A DNA stretch of 34,150 nt from Irpex lacteus (lineage: Eukaryota; Basidiomycota; Agaricomycetes; Polyporales; Irpicaceae). The stretch lies in NCBI GenBank assembly GCA_001986395.2, contig MQVO02000105.1, positions 1 to 34,150 on the forward strand, read 5' to 3'. Position 1 is the stretch's first letter, and every line of letters begins with the position of its first letter. This document shows, one piece after another, positions 1 through 9,485 of this stretch. The notes beneath the pieces were generated by a model. The model was not told the origin of the DNA and did not search any database. It saw only the letters and a program-made list of their open reading frames with translations. A program made the translations under genes and the position numbers.

Positions 1-883
1 GGACCAGTGACGTCGACGTCGACGTCGACTCGGCAAAGTCAGCCACGATACAAGAGCGTGCTACCCCCGATAATAGTGCATTCTCAGGCATGAGCGCGCT
101 AGCTCTCAAGACGCTTACGGCGACGAATACGGTGCGAAATCAGAAGCAGGTCAGCGAGTTGCAGTTGGAGGTGATTCTGAAGGAAGGGAAGCGGCCGGAG
201 AGTCCGACGACGAAGGTGCGGACGACTTTGGATAAGCAGAAGGAGGAGAAGCGTTACAACGGCAGGAACGTGCGGCGCGAAGGGCGAGGAAGGCGGCGAA
301 GGCTGGAGAAGGGGACGAATCGGATGCGGCAGGAGAGGATCCCGATGCGAGTTTTATGAGTATGGATGAAGAACCCGTGCAGTTGTCTAAACACACGAGG
401 GGGGCCGGGAGGACGAGGATTATGAGACCCCTGAGAGGCCGGAGCGGCCGCTGAAGCGGGGGAGATTCGAAGAGGGTGGTCACGGAGACGACGCTGGATT
501 AAGCAACGGGGAGGACAGACTGGAGAAGCGAGTGAAGTGGGATCGCGGATTGGCAAAGACTTTCTTCCTCACTGCACCCCGCCGAACCCACGGACGGCCC
601 CCAAAGGAGGAATTGACGAAGAAAGGGTGTTTAGCTACAAAGGCGAAGGTACGTTGCTACGTCATGGCCCTGAATCTTTATGAGCTGCATGTTGATCGGC
701 GTCTCCCAGACCCTTCGTCTGGATACGCTGGGTAATGTGCTCAACGCAGAGATTCCTGTACCGGATATTGTACCGGAGAGCATCGTGGTGCAGAAGTTCG
801 TTTATGAGGATGATCCCGAGGCGCAGCCTGAGCCGTCGTCCCCAGCGAAGGCCACGAGGAGCAAGACGAAGAAGAAGTCATGA
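1..883 (+). CDS. Hypothetical Lys-rich protein, 3' part, with frame breaks
   Basis: An open frame enters from the window edge (Asp-Val repeats from a gtcgac repeat) and continues through the Met codon at 90, so the 5' end lies outside the window. The protein is charged and probably disordered, with a basic-acidic stretch and a C-terminus ending RSKTKKKS. To read it through, the frame must change near 251 (after DKQKEEK) and near 407 (before EDEDYETPERPE); both fit loss of one G from a G-run. An intron at about 648-709 (GTACGT...CCCAG) joins GCLATKAK to TLRLDTLGNV. The last exon ends at 881-883. I do not recognise a family. The conserved-looking tail (LGNVLNAEIPVPDIVPESIV) and coherent splicing argue for a real gene. 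The frame breaks may be assembly errors or decay. It converges on the dehydrogenase downstream. Confidence 0.6.
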
Positions 884-1102
884 AGCCTGGACATACGAAA
901 TTCTGTGATGATATATACCATTACCGTATCCCACGTTCATTATACTTTCTCCCCCCGTTTTATCTTGTCGTTCCGTAGTACTACAATCTATATCTGTACG
1001 CATCTGTTTTGACTTTATGTCTATTTGGCACGGATACGCGAGTATGTTAATGATTACATTTTTGTCTGTCATGCTGTTTCCGTACGCCTCAGTGAGGGTG
1101 CT

Positions 1103-2259
1103 TACTGGGGTTCCCTGTAATTAATGGTGGCAGATGCCTGGTAAACGGGAGAACGAAGAGCTCGGCGATGTTAACGTGCGGCGGGCGTGAGGCCGTCCAA
1201 ACGATCTCTTCAGCAATATCCTCCGCAGATACTGGGGTACGGAATTAGCAAGGAGTTATAAATACGGGGATGCGGGCACTTACGGGGCTGCAACCCTTGG
1301 TATACCTTGTCGGCGGCGGACTTATCGCCACGGAAGCGGACGACAGAGAACTCGGTCTCAACCATTCCTGGCGCATAAAGTGAGTTTCCAAGCATAAATG
1401 GTACTTGCATACGTCCAACTAACCTGGCTGGATTTCGGATACGCGGATCTTCGTGTTGACGAGCTCACGAAGCAGAGACCCAGTGAAGGAGCGCACGGCA
1501 TGTTTTCGTTGCACAGTAGATTCCACCTCCCGCGTAAGCCTCGCGTCCGGCAATCGAGCCAATGTTAATGACATGGCCGGTGTTTCTGGCCTTGAAATCT
1601 ATACGCGTGGGATAAGTAGGATCTAGAGGTTTTCTCTGTCATATGCATGCAGACCACATACCGTTGATGATAAGCTGGGTGACTCGAATCAGACCGAACA
1701 CGTTCACGTTGAACATCGCCTCAAAATCTGCTTCTGCGATGTCGCCAATCTTCTCTACACCGAGCACGAAACCGGCATTGTTCACTACAAAGCAATAGAA
1801 TCCATTAATCTCGTACGTTAGGATACGGTTCTGACTGGGTCGGCATACCGAGGATATCAATCTTCTTCAGATCCTCAGGGATGCGTTCGAGGAACGTAGC
1901 GACCTGCTGCTTGTCTCCGACATCCAAGGAGACGGCAGAAACTTTCCACCGGCCTTCAAGCCTGATTCCTTGTGCGCAGCAACACATGCCTCCGTGATCT
2001 TCTGCAACGCATCGGTTCGGCGTGCACTGAGGATAACATTGGCACCAGCTAGATTATGACGATCAGTCAGCACTGCGTAATCTTGAATGTGTCGCGTAAA
2101 GTACCTTTGCGAACAGAACAGCTGTGGCCTGTGTACAAGAATAGAAGATTAGGAAGCATTCGATTTGGTTGAGGCGGCCACTTACCGCACCAATACCAGC
2201 GCTGGCTCCGGTGACGAGTACGACCTTGTCTGAAGACGCGAGACGTTGAAGATGGACAT
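1103..2259 (-). CDS. Short-chain dehydrogenase/reductase (classical SDR), frame-broken
   Basis: This is an NAD(P)-dependent oxidoreductase of the YdfG/YMR226C type (3-hydroxy acid or serine dehydrogenase-like). Visible motifs, in order, are the Rossmann TGASAGIG, the NNAG motif, the catalytic Ser in NIGSIAG and the catalytic pair YCATK (Tyr-x-x-x-Lys), followed by PGMVETEF. The start is Met at 2259 (MSIFNVSRL). About six short introns are needed, with clean GT-AG sites. Three single-base frame breaks interrupt it: near 2230 (between SRLQ and [10 protein letters not shown]), near 1942 (between KAGGK and [10 protein letters not shown]) and near 1142 (before the family-typical tail [10 protein letters not shown]). 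The first two are explained by one G missing from a GG pair. All catalytic residues remain, so an assembly artefact is more likely than a pseudogene. The substrate cannot be told from sequence. Confidence 0.85.
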
Positions 2260-2602
2260 GCTGCGAGTTAGTACGCGGTGGTTTGTGGCAAGGATCTGTG
2301 GAAGGGGAGAGCGATATCGTGTGGTAGGACCTCTAAAGAGGTACCTGAGGAGGCTCATCTCATCGACTCAGGCTCTATCGATAAGTAAACCATATGCAAT
2401 CCGAGGCTTCGGCACGCCTTGCGGTTAAACTGTACTAGTGGGAATTCAGTCTGACTGGCCACTGGCACGGCTTTCGTCTTTCTCTCGCGAGTATGGGACC
2501 AGTCAGACGACGTCGTGGGCACAGATTGCGTCTCTCTCCCAGCCATCATCTAATCACGGCATTCCTGCGGAACTGACAACCTCGGCCGAAGATAGCCTGG
2601 AC
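2260..2602. other. Divergent intergenic region, SDR / SET gene
   Basis: About 340 bp separate the divergent starts. An in-frame upstream Met at 2438 could extend the SET protein, but that stretch looks like untranslated leader. No strong TATA box is seen. Confidence 0.4.
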
Positions 2603-4402
2603 ATGGTGAACTCTGACAACGATGAGGAACGTCGCGAAAATGAAAGGTGGCAGAGGATGCTCGACTGGCTCGTGGGCGAGCATGGGATGGAAGCCGACGA
2701 AGAGAGCCTTCAGGTAATAGGGCGGCGGGCGCAAGGTGCGTAACTTCGTTTCTTCCGACCTATTGACTTTCAACTTTCTGTGTTCGTACAGACACTGGCG
2801 GCAGAGGTCTCTTCGCCTTGAGATCATGTCAAGTACGTGCTGAAAAATATTGCTGTATATCGTTAACTGAAGTCTCTGTAGCCATCCACAACACTATTCA
2901 CCATCCCGGCCAAAGCTATGATCAATGTGAAGACACTAGTCCCATCGTACCCTCGCAAAACACTCAAAACTTTGACACCTTCACAATTACTGTCGATGCA
3001 CATGTTCCTACATAGACCCATCGGGGACGAGGATTCCGGTGATTCTAGGTTTGGACCATACGTTTCTACGCTCCCTAGGGATTTCAGCAGTCATCCTCTC
3101 ACCTGGATCCTGGCGGGCTCCTCTCGCAATGCACTACACGAACTCCTCGCTGCTTCATTGCCACCGGCTGTCTCTGTGGCTCTTCGAGAAATATACACTC
3201 GGTTCTGGGAAGATTGGCAGGCAGTTTGTGAACATTTGGTAGGTAGCACGCCTAACCTACGGAGCCACAGCTGACACCTCGCAGAGCAGGTATCCCACTG
3301 TGGTGGCGGAGTCCTCTCGATATGACATCAAGCAAAGTCAGTTCGACCCCATCAATTATCAGCTCCGAGACCATTTCCTCTGGGCTTGGCTCAATTGTAC
3401 GTTCTATGATTCGAATACCTATTGCACAAAGATAGATATTCACCTCTCACAAAGTGAACACCCGTTGTATCTACTACAGACTCAACGCCGACCAATCAGC
3501 GCCGGAAAATATGGCCATGTGCCCTATTCTGGACTTCGCCAACCATGCACAAGTCAATCCACACATCGTACCCGTTATGCCATCATCTCTATTCTCCCCC
3601 GTACGAGAGCCTAAAAAGAGCAAGAACAAGCCACCATCGGTTTCTATGGGTGGAGACTACATGTTTATATCGAGCGGACGTCCTATCATGGAAGGCGACG
3701 AAATCTTCCTGCAGTACGGTGCCCATCCGAATATCAAACTCTTCATCGAATACGGGTTCGTGAATACTTTCAGTGACGGTGAATGTCTCCATGGCGACTT
3801 CGTAGGCCAAGTAGATTTACAAGACATTGTCAAAGAAATGTTCGAGAAACGTAAAGGTGGCGTTGGGGAGTGGATGAGTCAGGTGCTCGAAGAAGAAGGA
3901 TACTGGGGGTACAGCTGTCCTTTGCCATGTATGCATCTTTATATAAACACTAATATATTTTCTTTCTCTCCCTTTATGATTGAACTGGTGCGACCATAGA
4001 GACTGGACAATGCATTCCTCGCCGACGCCTGCCCACCCGTCTTATAGACTCATGGCTGCGCTCCGTCTCTACCACATCATACCTGAGTCTGAGACTGTGG
4101 TGCCGGAAAACAGCGAAGAGTTGGTAGACTCCTGGAGAAGAGTTTTGATCGGTCAACAGGAGCGTGTGTCCGAGACGAACGAAACAAGCTGGCGGGAAAC
4201 CTTACTACGCATATGTCAGCGTGTCGAAGAGAGAGCAAGGTCTGGCATGAAAAATCTTATGGTGGGTGAGGCCGCGCTGGAGACAGACAATAGGCCAGAG
4301 TGGCTGAATTGGATGCTCGAGAATATAAGGCTGCTTTGGAGGGAGGAGCTCGAGGTTTCAGAGGCTGTGGCTATTAGTGTACGTTCAGGAGAAGAATTTT
4401 GA
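2603..4402 (+). CDS. SET-domain lysine N-methyltransferase, RKM/SETD-LSMT type
   Basis: Predicted protein-lysine methyltransferase of the class with a SET domain and a Rubisco-LSMT-like substrate-binding domain. Members methylate ribosomal proteins, elongation factors and similar substrates. Six exons (2603-2735, 2792-2832, 2882-3238, 3285-3396, 3455-3928, 4002-4402) give 505 aa with all phases closing. The N-terminus holds the GGRGLFALR motif that opens the SET fold. A split insert follows (RFGPYVSTLPRDF...HPLTW), then the cofactor-binding and catalytic block with DFANHAQVNP and FLQYGAHPNIKLFIEYGFV. The C-terminal part (HPSYRLMAALRL onward) is the helical substrate-binding domain. The last acceptor must be the second AG of TAGAG (4000-4001), because the first would create a stop codon. 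I chose Met2603 because MVNSDNDEERRENERWQRML begins the alignable region. The substrate is unknown. Confidence 0.88.
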
Positions 4403-5169
4403 TAACAAAATCCTCATCCAGGACAGAGACGGGTCGTGGATAGAAAGGTCAGGAATTAAAAAGACACATACCAAACAGCGTTAGAGTTACTGAATGGAAC
4501 TGAGGTAAATCCTTGTCAAGTCACTCTAACGGAGCACAAGGCAAATTCCGGATGTCTCGAATTATTGTGTCTACCACGCGCGAGCTTTTACCGCCGTCCA
4601 AGTCGTCTAATATCTCTTTTGTTGATCGTTTTCTCAAGGGTGGAGACAAGTAGCGTGATACTCGCAAGCTGTGGGCGGTGATTTCACATTCAAGGTGGCA
4701 TCTCCGAGTATCCCACTGTGGCAGGGTGGCCCGCTTCTTGAAGATTTTGAGTCCAGCATGCTGACTGCGCACCTGACTTTGGCTGCTGAATATTTCTGAG
4801 CATTCTCCCGGACGACAAGAATAATGCAAAGTTTAGATTCGTCTGGCCACTGGCACCGACATGACCGTGATGGGCCGCACACTAACGCCACAAAAGCCGG
4901 GTATTTCCATATGAGGAAACCCGCTCTCCCTTGGCGCATCACGTTTCGGCGCCGTAAACCAGTAACATGAGGGCGCTGTATTGAGCGCCTGTTGACAGAG
5001 CGGGCTGTGGTCAGAGCACTGCCGCTTACACGCCGGATTCTGTTTAACTTCTCTTTCCTCTTCCTCCTCGACGACCCCTCGCATTCCTTTTCTTCTCATC
5101 CTTCAGCCCCCGCCCGCCGGGTACCCCTCAAAGCATCGTTGGCCAGCTCGTGGCCCGTAAATCTCAATC
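4403..5169. other. Intergenic region upstream of the UPF0658 gene
   Basis: This 767-bp stretch lies between two + strand genes. It contains several overlapping minus-strand open frames (4521-5099), but I see no recognisable domain, splice pattern or codon signature in them. A pyrimidine-rich tract at about 5040-5105 sits just upstream of the next start and is typical of fungal core promoters. Confidence 0.4.
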
Positions 5170-7026
5170 ATGGCGTTCGAAGCTTTCATGTCCACAAGGG
5201 CGCAGCAGGCGTTCATGGCTACGAGTGCGTTTGGTTCATTCCATTGTGGCACTTCGCCGAAATACTGATCGCTGCTATCTTGCAACTAGTCTTAGTCCGT
5301 TAGTACTATCCCCGGAATCAAAACCGAGATCATTTTATTGACGTTAAGTAATAACAGAGGGAGCAGTGGTTCTGGCTATGGTTGCAGCCGTGTTCGCATT
5401 CGTACGTCACCCGTTCATTTAACTCCTGTTCTTCCGCTAACCGAGAGTATGCGTCCAGGTAAACGAGGATGTCGATCTTACACTGTCACAATACAAGACA
5501 GTACCTTGTTATTTGGCGCTGTTCATTCTTGCTGTGTATGCACATTCCCTCCCGATCCACTGCGCCACCGTTAACACTGCTGCAGCATTTTTGAGATATT
5601 CATGGCCTTTGATGCTCTGCGGCTACGAAATGTTATTCAACTCATCGGTATCCTTGGTATGTGCCACGTCCCTCATGGTTGCTGTATGGCTGCGCTCTGA
5701 TCAGGCGATACCACACTGCTAGGCTTCCATATAGCGCTCGTCGTGTTCGCCGCTATCCAGGTGCACGAAACGCGTGCTGCGATCGTTCAACCTGGCTCGA
5801 CTAATCCCAGGGTTAGTCATGACGTCTTGCTGCTGTATCTCCGCTGTTTATTAACAAGATCGTTCGTAGCTCGTGGGAGGTGTCGGGTCACTATGGAAGA
5901 AGGTTGAACCCTTCCTGATCGTCTCACCGGTCATTATTGGTGTATCATGGCTGTCGCTAGCGTACTGGGCACGCGAACTATACTTCGAATTCGGGTACGT
6001 TCATAGGGGCTGATACATTCGGGTTCGTTGAACTGACACTTCTCGTAGCTGGGCGATCTTCCACGTCGTCGGTGCCAACCCCGCTTTGAAGAGTATGTTC
6101 GTTCAACCAGATCACTCCGAGTTGTTCTCATTGCCGCATTTCAGCCATGTACCAATACTACCAGATCATGATCTGTTTGCTCAAGTTCGACTTCTTCTGC
6201 TTCATTGGAGTCACCATGCAAGTAAGTGCACTTGTGATGATTCTTACTGGATGTGTGGCTTATGGAGGCTCTCAGCTGCTTATTCTTGTATTGCAAACCA
6301 ATTCCGCCGAGTTCGGTATCACTGTAGCTGCTATTCCCGTGGTCCTCTTTCTACTCATCGGAGCTGGCTTTGCCGTACAGAGAGAAATCAAATGGTATGT
6401 AACACTTTTGTCGTCTTGAAGTGCTTTCTCTCACAACAAGACCAGGCTTATGTCAATATCCCTGGTCCTCATGTTGGCATCTGAAACATACTGTAAGCGT
6501 CTTCATCCCTTCGCGTTAGTATCAACGCTGACATAACTTGTTTTCAGTCAGTCAGTACAAACTTTGGTTGATCTGGTGATACCTGACTTACCGCTTTGTA
6601 GTCTACAAGCTTGTGCGATTCTACGAGCCCGCATCCAAGGAACAGTACGAGACAACACGAGCAACGCTAACAACATTCAGTAAGCTTACTAATACCACAT
6701 GAGTCATCCAAGTCTACCCATCCTAATCATTTCCCCATAGCAATCGTTGCATTCCTCCTCCTCTTTGCCACTTTTGCCGTGGGTCTCCGCTGTTTCGCGG
6801 ACTTCGACAAGGGTCTTGCACCGTCCAAGACGCATGGTCAGTCTCACAAACCTGTATACAAGCTCACGAAGACAGATCTCATTGATGACGATGGTGATTA
6901 CCCTGTCCTCTAGATGTGAACAAACGCAGGAACAAATACTCATCCGCGCCGATTGACAACACAGACCCGAACGATAAGAGATATAATGGCGGTGGCGAGC
7001 TTGAGCCTCGGTTATCTATCGAGTAG
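5170..7026 (+). CDS. UPF0658 Golgi-type multi-pass membrane protein
   Basis: Predicted integral membrane protein related to the fungal UPF0658 family (fission yeast SPAC1952.10c, reported at the Golgi). Its biochemical function is unknown. Thirteen exons, the longest coding stretch only 125 nt, sum to 1035 nt (344 aa). Hydrophobic segments in order include GAVVLAMVAAVFAF, CYLALFILAV, GFHIALVVFAAIQ, FLIVSPVIIGVSWLSLAYWA, the LKFDFFCFIGVTMQLLILVL region, TVAAIPVVLFLLIGAGF, LMSISLVLMLASETY and TIVAFLLLFATFAVGL. Landmarks are FDALRLRNVIQLIG, YQYYQIMICLLKFD, VQREIKW and YKLVRFYEP. The C-terminal tail is polar and cytosolic-looking. The first intron (5225-5357) and the one at 6493-6601 are longer than usual, so a small extra exon may be missed there. 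There are no frame breaks. Confidence 0.82.
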
Positions 7027-7622
7027 TCCAGTGATGGTTCATTGTGGACGCTGTGGTACTCGAAAGTTGGACTGGCTGGGATGTGAATGTGTCAAGATTC
7101 TGGCGCAAAGCCCAAGATAGAGGAACTCCTGGTTCTTTACGCAGGAGAGCACTAGGTTTCGGGATGAGTCGGAAAGGAGTGGGATTTCAGTGGGTCACGA
7201 ATATTGATGACGACCTTCTTGTATCGGTTTCTACCAGCGTCGAGGAGCTCAGAGCTTCGTCGCCGCTCGGGCAGCTTTTGGTGGTGGTGCGCCCACAGCA
7301 CACATTTGCTTCTGTGGCAGCTCCCCTTTATCTTTTGCTAATTTCCCCTACGATGGACCCCATACCCCTTTTCTCTGCTTGCTTGGATATGCATGGGGGA
7401 GTGTTGTCGATCGCAACTTTGTAGCCGTGGTTCTATTTTTTTTTGTTTGTTTGGTTAACTTATTCACTGCTATACATTATGCCAACCCGTCATGCACTCT
7501 CTCAATACATATCCTAATGCTGACTTGGGGAGAAGTGTGCGAGTGTGTGGGTGTCGTCCGGGAAACTCGGTCTTGGATTCAATAACGCAGCACTCAAGTC
7601 TACAGTAAACGTGCCCTACGCA
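7027..7622. other. Convergent 3' region without a recognised gene
   Basis: About 600 bp lie between the stop codons of two convergent genes. The region is T-rich with a run of T at about 7436-7443. It holds open frames (for example 7044-7424) without splice support or recognisable content. It probably holds both 3' UTRs. Confidence 0.4.
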
Positions 7623-8557
7623 CTAAAGACAACCCAAAAGAGAGAGAAACAAAGAAGCAGCGACAGCGCCGAATGTCGAGATATGAGCGAAGCCAACGGC
7701 CCCGCTTGCCTGAACGCTAGGGAAATGAACGTTCGACGTCGTGTTGTTGTCGTCTAGGAACGGGCTATGAGGTAGCGCGGATTGGTCTTGGGGGAATCCT
7801 TGGATGGGGTTGGTCGCGTTCACGCAGGTATCTGAGACGTCTGTGTTTTGTATCTCAATCCTACATACGAATAAGAGGGTGTAAGTCAACCTGTGGCTAG
7901 CTTGGAGGCTGGGTATCCTACTTACGGGAGAGGAGTGATTGTGAAGTGAGCTGTCCCGTTTATATGTGAACCCTCGTATAATGTGAGCTACATACAACAG
8001 TCAGCTTAGCCAATAGATACACAGCGGAAAACCTGCACGTACATTGTAGTTTCCATTCTTGATGCAGCGGTCTATCACCCAGTTGATATGCTTGACCGTG
8101 CTTCCCGGCTCTTGCGTAAGCAAATCTGGGCCAGAAGAGATGGTCTGGTTGAATGAACTCTCGTAGGAGATTAGGTAGACTTCGAGGCTGTCGTAGTGGG
8201 TATCCAGAGAGGAGTTGGGGTCAGCGGCGGACTGAGGAATGTGTCCGTCGCCTGAGATCTACGAAGATGACGATAGAGTGTGAGCGACGTGGATGATCGC
8301 AGGAGTGGTAGATGAGCCAGTACACACATCTATGGCAACGCTCTGCGTTGCACCTGCATGCAAAGTGCTATGGGCAAACGCACTTTCAGTGAACATGAAG
8401 TAATATCACTTGTGATTTTCACTTACGTCCCGGGCTGAGGCGCATCAACGATCGCCAGACCGTTAGTGAATATCTGGCCATTGACGATAATCTGTGCAGC
8501 AGCAAGCTGCAAGCCGAAAGAAAGAGTGACGAAATAAAGGAATGTGGCGGCAAGCAT
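7623..8557 (-). CDS. Small secreted, probably GPI-anchored protein
   Basis: Five exons (8557-8427, 8367-8328, 8258-8043, 7987-7926, 7860-7623) close in phase to 228 aa. The N-terminus is a signal peptide (MLAATFLYFVTLSFGLQLAA, cleavage near AAA-QI). The mature part has NGQIFTNGLAIVDAPQPGT, SLEVYLISYES, LTQEPGSTVKHINW and several N-x-S/T sequons (NQT, NLT, NGT, NAT, NTT). The C-terminus ends in a hydrophobic tail (AAASLFLSLLGCL) preceded by small residues, as expected for GPI attachment. The layout resembles a lineage-specific family of secreted proteins in Agaricomycetes; no function is known to me. A TATA-like element lies about 85 bp upstream. A tandemly duplicated 240-bp element lies beyond it. 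Confidence 0.8.
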
Positions 8558-8638
8558 TTCAAGTGACTTGTAAGCAGTAGTATGCGCTGTGTGGACGAGG
8601 GAGAGACCGGTGATGCTGGGTATAACTTACGATGGCTG

Positions 8639-8649
8639 ACTTATATAAA
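8639..8649 (-). promoter_or_regulatory. TATA-like box of the secreted-protein gene
   Basis: The minus strand reads TTTATATAAG here, about 85 bp upstream of the start codon at 8557. That is a plausible position for a core promoter TATA element. The repeat array begins about 130 bp further upstream. Confidence 0.5.
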
Positions 8650-8801
8650 CTGACCGTCCTGGCCGAACTGATATTTACACACAGTGATATGTTCGGAGAA
8701 ACACCCTGAGCAAGGCACGCTCGGAGGCGGATGGCAATTGACGGTTGCCAAGTTCAGCGGCCGCCGAGTTGTGGGTGCAGTATATGTAGGTACTTCCTCA
8801 T

Positions 8802-8958
8802 GGCCAGGGGTGGACCTAACTGGGTCCCTTGGGTCCTGGCCCGACCTAAGCTGGCGCCCCCTATACAGCACCTAACTGGTGCACGTGCGGGCGCCTGTAT
8901 CGCCCACGCCAGGGAGGACTACCTTAACAGGTAAATTTGACCCCTGGCACCCCTGGCC
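8802..8958. repeat. 11-bp inverted repeat pair inside the 240-bp unit
   Basis: GGCCAGGGGTG at 8802-8812 is the exact reverse complement of CACCCCTGGCC at 8948-8958. The same pair recurs 240 bp later. The CAGGGGTG...CACCCCTG ends recall hAT-type terminal inverted repeats. However, the 8 bases outside the pair (ctcatggc and gccttaca) do not match, so this is not a clean hAT insertion. Confidence 0.6.
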
Positions 8959-8980
8959 TTACATCCAAATTTCGCGGAGG

Positions 8981-8997
8981 GCCCGCCTTCGGCGGGC
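8981..8997. other. GC-rich hairpin in each 240-bp unit
   Basis: GCCCGCC and GGCGGGC flank a TTC loop, giving a perfect 7-bp GC stem. The partner copy is at 9221-9237. It could fold in RNA or single-stranded DNA near the right end of the unit. Confidence 0.6.
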
Positions 8998-9267
8998 TCC
9001 CCTTGCCATGACCCAATTTTCATATGTAGGTACTTCCTCATGGCCAGGGGTGGACCTAACTGGGTCCCTTGGGTCCTGGCCCGACCTAAGCTGGCGCCCC
9101 CTATACAGCACCTAACTGGTGCACGTGCGGGCGCCTGTATCGCCCACGCCAGGGAGGACTACCTTAACAGGTAAATTTGACCCCTGGCACCCCTGGCCTT
9201 ACATCCAAATTTCGCGGAGGGCCCGCCTTCGGCGGGCTCCCCTTGCCATGACCCAATTTTCGTATAT

Positions 9268-9336
9268 GTGGCCACGTGGAACGTGACAAGTCGCGGGAGT
9301 CACAGGATTGTGTTGTCACGACTGGGACGCGTCTTA
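9268..9336 (+). repeat. Diverged copy of the segment upstream of the J-protein gene
   Basis: This stretch (gccacgtgga ... acgcgtctt) aligns with 11771-11840 at roughly 70% by eye, with about 2 nt of net gap. Shared words are GCCACGTGGA, GTGACA, GTTGT and ACGCGTCTT. The similarity resumes on the far side of the 240-bp array, with GGCCGCCGA at about 8759-8767 matching about 11740-11748. The array therefore looks inserted into an older duplicated segment. Confidence 0.45.
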
Positions 9337-9485
9337 GGAGACTCAATGACATTAAGTGTATAGTAACAGGTAATCCCACGTAGTTAGGTGTGGTTTTACA
9401 GTAAGTATTAGACACGTCTGACGGTAAGCAGTTGCTCGTCTACGCTGACTCGCCAACCATCCCTTCGTTAACTCAGAGAAGCCAC

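Larger units (their letters stand above)
8782..9261. repeat. Perfect tandem duplication of a 240-bp element
   Basis: The blocks 8782-9021 and 9022-9261 are identical base for base over 240 bp as far as I can compare them. The array is flanked by the direct repeat GTATATG (8780-8786 and 9262-9268), extendable to 8 bp with the following T. The internal junction keeps only ATATG (9022-9026). This is the pattern of an inserted element with a target-site duplication that later became a dimer. The unit is GC-rich and contains no convincing coding frame. I could not assign it to a known transposon class. Confidence 0.9.

Noticed and set aside
4521..5099. Overlapping minus-strand frames in the gap before the UPF0658 gene
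   Set aside because: There is no family resemblance, no coherent splicing, and the region is better explained as promoter.
8797..8963. Standard hAT transposon with CAGGGGTG ends
   Set aside because: The 8 bp outside the inverted repeat pair differ (ctcatggc and gccttaca), and the flanking direct repeat lies farther out, so the hAT model does not fit.
8641..9115. Short open frames across the tandem repeat
   Set aside because: They repeat because the DNA repeats; there is no start context, domain or splice support.
8782..9261. tRNA-derived SINE
   Set aside because: I find no convincing Pol III A and B boxes at proper spacing and no A-rich tail on either strand.
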